From Guyanagaster necrorhizus (taxonomy: Eukaryota; Basidiomycota; Agaricomycetes; Agaricales; Physalacriaceae), in the NCBI RefSeq assembly GCF_019112545.1, contig NW_025064891.1, positions 642,779 to 706,778 of the forward strand: a stretch of DNA of 64,000 nucleotides. Direction: 5' to 3'. The notes under the pieces are model-generated. The model was not told the origin of the DNA. It saw only the letters and a program-made list of their open reading frames with translations, and did not search any database. Shown one piece after another: positions 26,140 through 37,851 of the stretch (the first letter of the stretch is position 1; every line of letters begins with the position of its first letter). The position numbers and the translations under genes are program-made.

Positions 26140-26269
26140 GTATCCCCCCATTAGCATTCTTGCCCTCAAGAGTGCAGATCCTGATAGCTGATGAGACCAC
26201 ATAGAAGATTGTTGGTGGCCATAGAAATTTTTTGCAACTTGGTCAGATACCACCATCATCACCCTAACT

Positions 26270-26870
26270 ATGTCACCTCCTGCTGCATATCATCACTTGT
26301 GTACTCCTGAGCCTTTGGTGAGGGAACCCACCTCTGATGGCTCTAAAGAGGCCAAGAAATTATTTCATCTAGAATGGCAGATCATAGAGAAAGAATATAC
26401 AGAGGCCATGGAGAGCCATTTGAAGTGGCAAGGGGAGCAGGAGCAGAAGGAAAAGGTCTAAGTGGATCATGTGGCCCAGGAAGTGTGGAAAAGGGAGCAG
26501 AAGGAGGAATTGGAGAGGAAGAGAAAGGAGGTCTGGCAGGCTGCAGAGAGGCAGACTAAGGAGGCAGAGAAGGCATTGAGAGCAGTGGCTTGGAAGGAGG
26601 CTGAGGAGAGGGAGACCGCAGAGGCTGTAGCAAGGGCTTCAGTCTCAGAGGCAGGGCAGAAGGGGATGGTTATGGAGAATGGGTTACAGATGACCCTCAT
26701 AGAGGCTGTTGATTTTTGGCTGCATCAAGTGCTAGCAAAACAGTTTGGTCCTGGCTCTGATCTTTGCTTCAAGAAGGTGACTGGCTGTATGTTTCTGGAG
26801 TCTGATGGTCAGCAAGATAAGGAGACCAAGGGGAATAATGAGTCAAAAGAATCTGAGGGAACTCTGGAGA
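26270..26870 (+). pseudogene. Antisense family-C gene, outer H copy (5' exon, truncated)
   Basis: Best-preserved start of the antisense gene: ATG at 26270, 131 bp from the LTR edge, reading MSPPAAYHHLCTPEPLVR. A charged Glu/Lys/Arg/Gln helix with KKLFHLEWQ follows, then LHQVLAKQFGPGSDLCFKK. One stop (TAA near 26459) stands where other copies imply Gln. The frame is cut at 26870 by the inner LTR, right after the residues GTLE. The partner exon is absent here; see the copy at 27495. Product unknown. Confidence 0.75.
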
Positions 26871-27370
26871 TGTTAGGAACATGCCAATTTGAGTGAGCTT
26901 GAGTGTATACATAGAGTTCAGCAGAGTGTGTGGGCATTGACAAAGCTATTGGCAACATCACCCTTGAGTCAGAGCCCAAGGATCTGGGTGGACAGAACAG
27001 AGTTCCATCAGAGAAGTGAATCAGAATATCCTTCTAAGCAGAATCTGATAGATGAGGTAGAGAGGAGTTGAAGTGAGTGTGAAGTGTAAATGACTTATCC
27101 AAGTTGATATTCAAACTGAGTAGTTACGATAATGTACATGGCTTTATATACTAATAGTAGCTAATTCCAAGTCAGGTTCCATTGGATTCTAGTGTCAGTA
27201 TTCGCTACCAAGTTCAGGGTCTAGATATTACAATGTGAAATACAGATGTGAAATGATAATGGTGAAATGAAATTAGTAGGTAATAGAAAGTGGCCAGAGT
27301 CTGATGAGTAGCATGATTTGATTCATAGTTGGTTTGAGGTGACATAGAGGCTGGCAGCATGCACATAACA
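26871..27370 (-). repeat. Internal family-C LTR inside element H
   Basis: 500 bp, TGTTAGGAACATGC to ACATAACA, followed by a purine tract and the second copy of the antisense gene. It is preceded by GGAGA. No matching inner 5' LTR exists in H. Confidence 0.9.
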
Positions 27371-27494
27371 GTATCCCCCTCTTAGTGTTCTTGTCCTCAA
27401 GAGTGCAGATCCCAATGGCTGGTGGGATCACATGAAAGATTGTTAGTGGCTGTGGGAGTTTTGCAGCTTGATCTGAAACCACCATCTTGGTCTA

Positions 27495-28794
27495 TGTTGT
27501 TACTCATGCACTCCTGAGCCTCTGGTGAGAGGATTCACCTCTAATAGCCCTGAAGAGGCCAAGAAATTGTTTCATCTGGAATGGCAAACTGTGGAGAGAG
27601 AATATGCAGAGGCTGTAGAGAGCCATTTGGAATGGTAAGGGGAGCAGGAGCAGGAGAAAAGAGCCCAAGAGTCATGGAAAAAGAAGCAGAAGGAGAAATT
27701 AGAGAGGAAGAGGAAGGAGACTCAGCAGGCCATAGAGAGACAGACTAAGAAGGCCAAGGAGACATTGAGAGAGGTGGCTCAAAGGGAGGCTGAGGAGAGA
27801 GAGGCTGTGGAGGCAGCAGTGAGTGCTGAGGCTGAGGAGATAGAGCTGGAGAGGATGATTACAGAGGATGGATTGCAAATGACTCCTGTGGAGGCTATTG
27901 ATTTTTAGCTGCATCAAGTGTTGGCAGAATGGTTTAGTCCTGACCCCAGTCTTTGCTTCAAGAAGGTGACTCACCATGCACCTTTAGAGTCTGATGATGA
28001 GCAGTACAAGAGGACTGAGGGGGATGATGAGTCTGAAGAATCTAAGGGGACTCTGGAGAGGAGAAAAAGGGTGCAGGAGGGAAAGAGAAGAGCAGTGGGT
28101 CCAGCAGAGAAGGGCTGTAAACACAAGTTCAGATCAAGGAGCATAGTGGATGGCAGTGGGACAAAGGTGGTCATTAGCCCCAAAAAGTGGGCAAAGTTGG
28201 AAGTGGCAAGACTGGTGGAGAGCAAAGAATTGTTGGATGGTGAAAGTAAGTGTCTTGGTTTTCTTTCATGGCTTAACTTAGTTTTTGTTTTCAGGGAGTT
28301 GTGTGTGCTGTCATCAAGATGGCACATAGTGTTATGCATGACTGGTAACCGAAGATGCCAATCAAGAATGGACTTGCTCTCACTGCAAGATCAAGAAAAC
28401 CATCTGTTCATTCAATAAGGGTGTCACCATGAGTGAGGTGATCAGCAGTGTGGAGGTCTCTGCCAGTCTCCACCAACTTTCAAAATTGATATGCAAGTTG
28501 ATACATCACATGGATGAGTTAGCAGACAAGGTGGCAGATGTTTATAGTACTGTGGCAGGTCTTCAAGATGACTATAGTTCTGATGATATGTTGTCTCCTC
28601 TGAAGCTATTTTCAGAGTCCAAGATGGAGGCCTAGAAGAAGGTCTGACTGATTTTCAAGGATAAGAGGGATCAGAAGATAGAGGATCTTCAGGAGGCAAT
28701 GTTGAAGGGGCTGGACAAGGATATAGAGGAGTTGAAGAAGCAGAGAGAGAGTTTGGGTTCTGGTGTGGGTCTGTCAGGTTTTGCTTCTTTGTAA
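27495..28794 (+). pseudogene. Antisense family-C gene with intron, inner H copy
   Basis: Most complete copy, on the strand opposite to the retrotransposon. Exon 1 (about 27495-28245) encodes a Glu/Lys-rich coiled coil, then LHQVLAEWFSP, a Ser/Asp/Glu-rich acidic stretch and a basic stretch (RRKRVQEGKRR). A 49-nt GT-AG intron (28246-28294) follows. Joining the exons keeps the frame and yields a cysteine motif C-x2-C-x6-C-x14-C-x2-C-x6-C (CVCCHQDGT... and CSHCKIKKTIC), then LHQLSKLICKLIHHMDELADKVADV and a C-terminal helix, ending TAA at 28794. About 415 residues. The ATG is lost by a short deletion. About six in-frame stops are all explained by transitions of Gln, Arg or Trp codons. The motif resembles half-sites of fungal Zn2Cys6 clusters; function is inferred only. 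Confidence 0.78.
28246..28294 (+). other. 49-nt spliceosomal intron in the antisense gene
   Basis: GTAAGTGT at the 5' end, a pyrimidine-rich tract and TTTTCAG at the 3' end, with CTTAAC as a possible branch site. The D copy has an intron of the same length at the same place (49613-49661). Reading through would put the cysteine motif out of frame. Confidence 0.75.
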
Positions 28795-28976
28795 AATTTT
28801 TTGTATGAAATATATAGAAAAGGGTATCAGATGTTGGTAGTGGACAAAAATATAAATGCAGAAATTTTTTTTTTTTTGACTTTAAAAGTGTAGAAAGAGT
28901 GATTGGATAGTGGTAATTAGTGGTTAGAATTGAAATGGTAAGATGGTGTGCCGATGGTGTCCAGAGTAGCATTATA

Positions 28977-31900
28977 TTAGGAATGGGATATTTGAATGAC
29001 TTTAGACAAGGGTCCTGGTTTGCTTGGGTATCGGTGGTGAAATTTTTCAATAAATTCATCAGCAGAGAACTCAGAGGCTAATAACCAAGCAAATTCTTTA
29101 TTGGTACCTTCATATTTTAGCCACTGGATTTTGTACAGCAGTGAGCACCAGAACCAGTGGTCTAGTTTAGAGTTAAAGATTTGGGCTATTTCAAAATGTT
29201 CTTCTTTGTCGACTTTGACTGGAGGCAGTGGTGGTTGGATTCAGTTAAGAATAGTGTTTTTTTCTATGGGTTCCAATTGTGATATATAGAAGATGGGGTG
29301 GATAGACCAGAGATCTGGTGAGAGCCTCAGGGTAAAGGAGTGGGTATCAGGTTGGGCTATGATTTTAAAAGGACCAAAGTATTTCTCTAAGAATTTTCTG
29401 GTCAAGTGGGTGATTTTGATATATTTGGAGCTGAGGTAGGTCTTGTCTTTCACTGTGAATGGAGGTGCCAGAATCTGATGCTTGTCTGCTTAGATCTTGT
29501 AGTGAGACTGAGCTTCAGAAATTTCATTCTTCAGTAATTAATGAAGTTCATTAAGATTGACTGTGAAATCTCAGGCCCAGATGGAGACAATATCCCTTTC
29601 AGAGTGAATGGTGATATTGGGGTGGTAACCCTTGTTAGTGAAAAATAGAGAGATTCTAGTGGATGCATTAGGGACATTATTATAGGCAAATTCAGCAATA
29701 GGTAAGAGGGTGTCCCAGTTGTCCTGCTGGTAGGAGCAATAGATGCAGATGTATTGTTCCAGAGTTTGGTTTGCTCATTCCATTTATCTGTCAGCCTCTG
29801 GATGATAACCAGAGGTAAGATGGAGTTCTATGTTAAAGATCACAGCTAAAGCACAAGTAAATTGGGAGATGAATTTAGAGCCATAGTCAGATGTGATATG
29901 ACTGAGTACCCCATGTTTGGAGAATATATGGATAAGGAAAAGTTGGGTGAGCTTCATGGAGTTAATGGTGTCATGAGTGGGAATGAAGATGGGTTGCTTG
30001 CTAACTCGGTTTATGACTACTAAGATGGCAGTAAATCTATTAGAGTCTGATAGTTGTTCAATGAAGTCCATGAAAATGGAATCCCATGGCTGTTTGGGAA
30101 CTGGCAGAGGTTTGAGTAACTCATAGAGGCAGTGTCTAGGTGCCTTATTGCACCCACAAACTGTGTAGAACTTAACATAGTGTCAGATATATTCATGCAT
30201 CTTTGGCCAGATATAGTTCCACCAGACTAGTTCTAATGTCTGGTTTTGACCAAAGTGGCCTGCCAAGATGTGGTTATGATTATTCTGTAGTATACAGAGA
30301 TGGAGATCTCTGGACTCCAGGACATAAATGCAGCCTTCAAAGTGGAGGATGTCTGATTCATCAATAGACCACTGAGAGAGGAAGGATTTTAAAATGGCCT
30401 TAGCCTGACAAAGGCTGTCGAAGAATGTAGGATCAGAAGATTGTGCTTATTTGATATCAGTGTGGAGCTTGTCAATGTCCATGATAGTACTGGCTCAGAG
30501 GGTAGGACCTTCAAGATAGATTGCACGAAGTGATGCAGAAAGTTATTCTTAGGTGAACACAGATCAGAAATTGTGAAGGTTGACTTGGGCATATTGGCTA
30601 TCTTCCTCTTTAGAGTAGACATCCCATCATCTAGTGAGCACATCCAGTTTTCCACCAAGTTTTCTAGGATGGAAATGAATTACTAGATTGAACTGGGATA
30701 GGTATTCAGACTAATAGACTTGTTGGTAGGTTAGAATCTTAGTGGTGGTGAAGTATTCAAAGTGCTTGTGGTTTGTTACAATATCAATGGAGTCTATGGA
30801 GCCTTCAAAGTAATGCTGCCAATGTTTAAAAGCTTCAAAAATGGCCAGGAGCTCCTTGTCATAGGTGTCATAGTTGAGTTTAGCATTGTAGAGGCTCTGG
30901 GAGTGGAACACAATCAGGTGAATTTCGCTATCTTCAAGGTAGATAGAGAGAATAGCTACAATAGCATAATTGGAGGCATCAGTTTCCACCACTATCTTTT
31001 GATGAGAAACTCAGTGAGTAAGAATAGGAGTATGTGTAAAGGCCTGTTTCAATTTATTGAAGGCAGCTAAGCAATTGTCATCAAATTTCTATGGAGTTCT
31101 CTTGCAGGTGAGTCATATAAGAAGGATGATAATATCACTATATCTATGTATGAAGTGATGGTAGAAGTTGGCAAAGCTAAGGAAAGATTGGATGTCCTTG
31201 ACTTTTCATGACATTGGCCAGTCAACAATGGCCTTGACTTTTTCTTCAGACATGTGAAGTCCTTCAGATGATCAGATGTAGTCTAGATACTTCATGGAGT
31301 CCTGGTTGAATTTGCATTTGGAACTCTTGCAGTAGAGTCCATTAGCTCTAAGCCTGCATAGGACCTCATAAACATGTTTCTGATAGTCTTCTGAGTTGTT
31401 GGAATATATAAGAATGTCATCAAGATAGACTACTACTGATATATTAAGTATGTCTAAGAATATATCATTCACAAATTATTAGAATGCTGCTGAAGCATTT
31501 GTGAGGCCAAAAGGCATGACATGCTATTTGAAGAAACTATAATGGGTCCAGAAGGCTGTTTTCCATTCATCTTCTTTGGCTATATAAATGAGATGGTAGG
31601 CATATTGCAGGTTGAGCTTGGTGTAGATGCATATGGAGTAAGTAGAGTTGAGAAGATCAGAAATAAAGGGAAGAGGGTAGCAATCCTTCTTGGAGATTTT
31701 GTTTAGGCTATGGTAGTCAACACAAAGTCAGAGTTCACTGGTCTTTTTCTTGACAAATGAAACTGAAGCCCCATGTGGAGAGCAGAATGGAGTAATGAAC
31801 CTATTGCACAGATTATCATTAATAAACTCTTGTAGAGCCTTGAGTTCAGATTCTGAGAGAGAATAAATGGGGCTGAGTGGTGGAGATGTTCCTTCCTCAA

Positions 31901-32862
31901 AGTTGATTTTGAGGTTGTACAGCCTGTGTTCAGGTAGCTTTTTGGAGAGGGTATTGCTGAAGACATCTGCAAAATTGTGGTACTCTACTGGCACTGATGA
32001 AAGATCTGCTGGTTCCACAGATGCAGCTTTGGCTCCAATATTAAGCAAGGAAGGCTGCAGTGTGAACTGCTGAGTGCCTTCTTCTGTACTGGCTCAAACA
32101 AATGTGGCAGCAGATATGATGGAGATTTTTGGATGTGCTTTCATAGTAAAAGACTCTGAGAGAGGATAAGAGTAGATGGGTTCATATGAGAATAGAGTCT
32201 GCTGGTTACCCAGAGTTGATTTGGAATAGGGTGAAGCCTCAGGAGTTGGACTGATAGAGTCTGATGGGCACAGAAGTTCTGGATTTGAGCTAGAAGGCTC
32301 AAAGAGAGGTGGACTGTTGTTCTGTGGGCACAGAAGTCCCTAAGATGTGATGGAGGCTGCAGAATTAGCTGAAGTGAGATTCTGGTAGCTTGAGCAGAAA
32401 ATGATACTGTTCTCAACTCAGTCAATCAGTGGATTGTAGTGGGAGAGCCAGTTGTATCCTAGGACAAGATTGCAAGATGAATCCAGAGGAGTGACATAGA
32501 AGTCAGTGGGGAAGGTGTCTCCAGACAGGAAACAGATGAGGATGGTTGTGATTTGAGATATATGGCTCTCAATGGAGCCATCAAATAATCAAAGTTGCAT
32601 ACTAGAGATGGTTTTAATGGGAATTTCATTGGCAGCTATATACTTAGTGTCAACAAAGCAGTGGCTAGAGCCAAAATCAATAAGAGCAAGAAAATGCAGA
32701 ATGATACAAGTTGGAGAACTATCAGGTTCCATAGTAGTCAGTAATTCTGCTGAGAGGAGAATGTGGAAGGAGTGATTGGAAAGAGATGTTGCATTGAGAG
32801 TGGTGACCTCCAGTGTGTGAATAGAGTCAATGCAACTCTGAAGTCGCACAGAGAGAACAGAG
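28977..32862 (-). pseudogene. Element H pol, broken
   Basis: From the 5' side: the protease (32589-32849) with ALIDFGSSHCFVD, the DSG triad read as DFG. RT covers about 31200-31950, with SVVVYLDDILIYS near 31415-31450. RNase H covers about 30711-31020 ([28 protein letters not shown]). Integrase covers about 29700-30330: the core at 29784-30071 keeps both Asp residues (MDFIEQL, TSDYGSKF) and the Glu follows at about 29780 in damaged context. The GPF-type C-terminal module is at 29241-29453 (GPFKIIAQPDTHSFTLRL). The chromodomain is at about 29040-29230 and the stop TAA at 28977-28979. Several stops interrupt it. Confidence 0.85.
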
Positions 32863-34300
32863 TTGCTTCCTAGTTTTCTGACTCCATCAGGATCAGTTTC
32901 ATGGGAGCAGTGTTGACTTCTACTGCATGACCCTTGGTGGAGGCTGCTGTCTTCTGCTTGTTGCAGTTCTCAGTCTTGTATTTGGCTTCACAGAACATGT
33001 AAAGGTTGTTCTGATGCTGGCAGTCTTTTTCTTCCTAAGTAAGACAGCCATCTTTGCTTAGCTTGTCAGCATAGGGCTTAGGAGTGGTAGTTTTCAGTGT
33101 AGAGCTGGAGTCTGAGGAAGAAGTGTTAGATCTCTTGAATTTAGGGTTGGGAGTTTTATTGTCCCAGTTTTCACAGACAATTTTGGTCTTTCAGTTCCAG
33201 TAGCAAGCATCAAGTTCTTAGGTAAGGAAGCACATGTCATAAAGGTTGTTTGGCTTTCCATGATGTGCCATATCATCTTTGATACAGGTGCAGAGGCCAC
33301 AGTAAAAGGTGTGACAGAGAGAGTTATCTCCATACTCAATTTATAAAGCATACTAGTTGAATTGGACCATATACTTCATGATCCAATCTCCATCGTGCAT
33401 CTAGAGGTGTTCTAATGCATTTTCAGCATCTCCAATAGCATCAAAGGGGCTGAAGTTGCTATGAAGCTCATCTAGGAAGGCTGCATAAGAGAATTGCCAG
33501 GCTGGTGGATTCCACAGATTGGGGTTAAGAATGTCTGGTTCAAACCAGTTAAGCACAGTGCCAGCCAGAAATGAAATGGCATAGTTAACCTTATTAGCAT
33601 CTATTGCAAATATGGCAGATCTGTCATTGAAGTTCAACTGAAGGGAGACAATGAAAGTCTTCAGTTTGCAAGGGTCAGAACCATCAAATAATTCTGATTT
33701 CTTGATCTTGATATAGATAGTGGCTGGTTTAGAATTGTTGAGGGAAGCAGAGACTCCTCATAACAGGTTTATGAATTCTAGGAATATATCCTGCTGATTT
33801 GGATTGTTACTTTCCATAGGACCATCAGAGCTGCCTGGGCCATTGGGACCACCTGGTCCTCCTAGTTCTCCTGAAAAAGGGTTTGGTGGATTACCATCTA
33901 GTTCCTGTCAGATGGGAGTATGAGTAGGGGTGTCTTCATTTCTGCCCTCTGAGTCTGAGCTGTCTGGATTCTCATGCATGTTGCCTAAGGATAAGGAGTC
34001 TATTGAGGGGTCAGTTCAGGCATCATACATCAGGCTGGCCCATCAGGCTCTGTTTGTTGGGATGCTGATAGCATCAAAAGGGTTAGGGGAATCATCATAA
34101 TTAGATTTGTGGGCAGTGAAGCTAGAGTGATTGTAGGTTTCCCTATAGAAAGGTTGTCCTCCACTGGAGGCCAATCTAAAAAAGCTTAGTTGTTCCTTTG
34201 AGGCAGAGGCCAGAATGTCTTCTATGGAAAACATGTTTAAATGGGTGGGCTGGGTTTGTTTGAGATCAGTTTCTGTGAGTTTGGTAAATGTGGTGAATAT
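32863..34300 (-). pseudogene. Element H gag, broken
   Basis: Starts at 34300, where ATG has become ATA. The N-terminal part reads MEDILASAS...FRLASSGGQP (34043-34234). A Gly/Pro/Asn-rich collagen-like stretch lies near 33800-33900, and the capsid part near 33401-33637 contains INAISFLAG-type sequence. The knuckle near 32970-33010 is damaged (first Cys to Tyr, His to Tyr) and keeps the family spacing C-x2-C-x3-H-x4-C. The boundary with pol is approximate. Confidence 0.75.
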
Positions 34301-34326
34301 GGTAAAATTTTTAACTCAAGGGTTTG

Positions 34327-34337
34327 AGTTTGAATAT
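34327..34337 (-). promoter_or_regulatory. Self-primer binding site of element H
   Basis: Two bases inside the 5' LTR the minus strand reads ATATTCAAACT. This is complementary to AGTTCGAATAT in the same LTR apart from a CpG-to-CpA change. Copies C and D show the opposite change (TTG), so both derive from an exact match with CG. Confidence 0.7.
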
Positions 34338-34339
34338 AC

Positions 34340-34841
34340 TGTTAAGAACATACCAATTCAAGTGGGCTTGAGTGCATGCATGGAGTCTGACAGAATGCAT
34401 GGGCATCGATGAAGCTAGTGGCAATATCACCCTTGAGTCAGAGCCCAAGGATCTGAGTGAACAGAATGGAGTTCTATCAGAGAAGTGAATCGGAATATCC
34501 TTCAGAGTGGAATCTGATGGATGAGATAGGAAGGAGTTGAAGTGAGTGCAAAGTGTAGATGGCTTATCCAAGTTGATATTCGAACTGAGTAGTTACAATG
34601 GTTATACATGGCTTTATATACTAATGGTAGCTAATTTTGAGTCAGGTTTCATTAGGTTCTGATATCAATATTCGCTACTGAGTTCAGAGTCTAGATATTA
34701 CAATGTGAAATACAGATGTGAAATGATAATGGTAAAAATAAAATTAATAGGTAATAGAGAGTGGCTGAAGTCCAGTGGGTTTCTGTGATTGTATTCATGG
34801 TTGGTTGAGGTGACACAGAGGCTGGCAGCATGCATGTAACA
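34340..34841 (-). repeat. 5' LTR of element H
   Basis: 502 bp, TGTTAAGAACATACC to CATGTAACA, followed by the TATAG duplication at 34842-34846 and then G1 sequence. Confidence 0.93.
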
Positions 34842-34846
34842 TATAG

Positions 34847-36532
34847 ACAGACCACCAAAATCTCAGATACTTCCAACAACTGTAGAAGCTAAATTGATGG
34901 CAAGCTTATTTAGTAATAGAGTTAAGCCAATATCTCTATACTCTACACCATAAGGCAGGAACTGCTAATAAGAAGGCTGATCTGCTCAGCTGATGAGCTG
35001 ATCATAATCAGAGAGAATGCAACAATAAAAGAGTAACACTATTGAAGCTTGAACATTTTTGAGCTATGATCATGCCAACCAAAGAAGAGATCCATGAATG
35101 GATCAAAAGTGCAACTAGAGACACTAGTAAATAGGACCAACAAGTGGCCCCATCTCTAAATCATGAAAGGGAGATGATGAAAGAGGAAGAGCTGATCCAC
35201 TATGATGGACAGATCTACATTCTCTGGGACTAAGGGCTATGAGATGAGATTATTGCTATGTGCTATGATCATACCACCAGAGGACACTCTGAGATTGCCA
35301 AAACCAAAGAATTGGTTTTACAGGAATACTGGTGGCCAAAGATAGGACAAGATATCAAGCACTATGTGAAGAAGTGTGAAACCTGCTAGTGAGAAAAGTC
35401 CTCCATCCAAGCAAGAGTGGCATCACTTCATCTCAATGAAGTACCTCAATTGCTCTGGACTCATATCTCAGTCAACATGGTCATAGGACTCCTGGACTGC
35501 AATAAATATAATGCTATCATTGTCATCATTAACAGATTCTCAAAAGTGATCATTCTAATCATATGTTCAATGGAGCTAACATTTGAGAGATGGGTGAAAA
35601 TCCTATGAGATGAAGTCTATGCAAAGTATGGGATGCCTCAAGTGGTTATCTCTAACAGGAGACTACAATTCATCTCCAAATTTCTGGATGATCTGTATAA
35701 GCTACTTAACATCTATTGCAATGCATCAATTGCATATCATCCACAGACCAATGGTCAAACTGAAAAGGTGAATCAAGAAACTGAAAAATACCTTTGCTTA
35801 TTCATAAACTACTGATAGGATAACTGGGTGAAATGGCTTATACTCACAGCCTTCCAACATAATAATTGGATCCACTCCACTATAGGCAAATCACCATTCT
35901 TCATCAACTATAGGCATTACTCTAATGTCACTCAAACCACATGCTCCCACACCACAACTCCTGCCTCTATGGACTTTGCCACAACCATGATGAAAATCCA
36001 TAATGAAACCTGCACTGCTCTCAAAAAAGTGGCTGCTACAATGAAAAAACAATATGATACATACTGTCACCCTGCATACACTTACAATTTTAATGACAAA
36101 GTCTGACTGGACACAACCAACCTTCATCTACCATACCCAAAGTGAAAACTAGCTGACAAACATACTGGTCTATTCTCTATCATCACTAAGATTGGCATCT
36201 CTATCTACTGCCTCCATCTCTCTGAACATTGGAAGATTCATGATGTCTTCAATAAAACACTGTTAACACCATATATCACTCTGGCATTCCTTAACTAGAA
36301 ACAGCCACCTCCACCACCTCCTGATCTGATTAATAACGAAGAACATTATAAAATTGATCAAATATTAAACTATAAGCTATGCAAAGTTAAAGCTAAAGAG
36401 AGTAGTACTACAACTGTGGTAGATTATTTGATCAGCTGGAAAGGCTATAGACTGGAGTCCAACCAGTGGATCAACAAAAAACAAATGAATATAGCAGACA
36501 CCATACAAGCATATGACTTATTTCTAAATTAA
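34847..36532 (+). pseudogene. Element G1 pol, second part (RNase H end, integrase, chromodomain)
   Basis: Continues the G1 polyprotein after H. The integrase zinc module ends with KKCETC near 35365-35390. The catalytic core (35417-35815) has two active-site Asp positions changed to Asn (SVNMVIGL, VISNRR) but keeps the Glu in GQTEKVNQETEKY. The C-terminal module is at 35828-36250, and the chromodomain at about 36330-36520 contains EEHYKIDQ and ISWKGYRLESNQW. It ends at TAA 36530-36532 directly after the chromodomain. Confidence 0.83.
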
Positions 36533-36548
36533 GCTATTAAAATGATGG

Positions 36549-36565
36549 TCTTAAAGAGAGGATAA
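36549..36565 (+). promoter_or_regulatory. Polypurine tract of element G1
   Basis: Purine-rich stretch (AAAGAGAGGATAA) directly before the 3' LTR. Confidence 0.75.
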
Positions 36566-37035
36566 TGTTATGATTTTTCCTTATTTCTCTTTCTTTCAAT
36601 AGAATCAGCCCCTATTTATGCTTAGTCAGAGTGTCTGAATCAGTGCTTAAGACTGTGAGATTGGCTTAAGTCATCACAATAAGCCTAATCAGCTATTATC
36701 TTTTGATGCAACAGCATTACTTAATAATACACAATGATACTATTGTAGATGATAGTGACACTCAAAGACAACAAGCATAATAGCTAGCATGGACATAATA
36801 AGTAGAAATATTTATAGTAATACAATGACTTGTATATAAGTAGGATAGCTCTTGCTGATATAATCTCAGCTTTGAGCTAAAGTTTATTCACACTATTCTA
36901 CTCTCAAGCCAATCACTAAGGCCTTGTCACATCATAATCTATATTCACATCAGTGGACTCTGACATTCTCACTTGAAGTTCAAAGTGATATCAGTTTATC
37001 ACATGTTTAAGATCACATGCAGCTCGAGTCTAACA
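36566..37035 (+). repeat. 3' LTR of element G1
   Basis: 470 bp, TGTTATG to TCTAACA, followed by GATGT. TATATAAG stands about 35 nt before AGCTTTGAGCTAAAG, the best example of the promoter/primer arrangement in this family. Confidence 0.94.
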
Positions 37036-37040
37036 GATGT

Positions 37041-37806
37041 CTGGTTTGAACTAGTTAAATGTGGTGCCAGCCAGAAAGGAGATAGCATAGTTGATCTTGC
37101 TAGCATCTATTGTAAATGCAATAGGTCTGTCATTGAAGTTCAACTGAAGGGAGACAATGAAGGCCTTTAGTTTATATGAGTTGAAGCTATCAAAGAGTTT
37201 TAGTTTCTTGACTTTAGTGTGAATAGTGGCTGGCTTAGAGTTATTGAGGGAAGTGGAGACTCCTTGTAACAGGTTCATGAATTCTAGGAACATGTCCTGC
37301 TAGTTTGGATTGCTGCTTTCTGTGAGGCTATCAGAGCCACCCAGGCCATTAGAACCACCTGGATCTTCTGGACCTCCTGAAAAGGGGTTTGATAAATTAT
37401 CATCTGGTTTCTGTCAGATAAGAGTATAAGTAGGAGTGTTTTTACCTTTGTTCTCTGAGTCTGAGCTGTCTGAATTTCTATGCATATTGTCTAGGGATAA
37501 GAGGTCTATCAGAGAGTCATCTTGAGCATTATATATCATGCTGATCTGTCAGGCTCTGTTGGTTGAGATGCTGATGGCATCAAAAGAGTTAGAGGAATTA
37601 TCATAATTTGATTGGCAAGCAGTGAAGCTAGAGTGGATATAGATTTCTCTATGGGAGAGTTATCCTCCACCAGAGGCTGATCTGAAGAGCCCTGATTATT
37701 CTTTTAAGGTAGAGACCAGAATATCTTCTATGGAGAATATGTTGGAATGGCTGAGTTGAGTTTGTTTGGAGTTGGCTTTTGTGGATTAGGTGAATATGGT
37801 GGATAT
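37041..37806 (-). pseudogene. Element F gag, N-terminal part
   Basis: Start codon at 37806 decayed from ATG to ATA. Capsid sequence at 37051-37293 includes LNFNDRPIAFTIDASKINYAISFLAG, and a Gly/Pro-rich stretch lies near 37320-37400. It is continuous with 18895-19768 once G1 is removed. Confidence 0.75.
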
Positions 37807-37851
37807 AATAAAAAATTTCTTTTTGACTCAAGGGTTTGAGTTCAAATATAC

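Larger units (their letters stand above)
25638..34841 (-). mobile_element. Element H: family-C chromovirus in G1, carrying a third LTR
   Basis: Minus-strand element between TATAG duplications (25633-25637 and 34842-34846). The outer LTRs are 25638-26139 and 34340-34841. A third family-C LTR at 26871-27370 interrupts the first copy of the antisense gene, and after it a nearly complete second copy begins. The best reading is an insertion of one family-C element into another, then recombination between their bodies that removed the inner 5' LTR. Both parts run in the same direction. The remaining order is normal: chromodomain, integrase, RNase H, RT, protease, gag, 5' LTR. Confidence 0.88.
19769..37035 (+). 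mobile_element. Element G1: family-G chromovirus in F gag, split by H
   Basis: Plus-strand element. LTRs are 19769-20102 and 36566-37035, and the duplication GATGT is present at 19764-19768 and 37036-37040. The F gag reading is continuous across it when compared with D. Element H plus its TATAG duplication (25638-34846) interrupts its RNase H region. Without H the element is about 8.1 kb. All coding parts are decayed. Confidence 0.92.
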
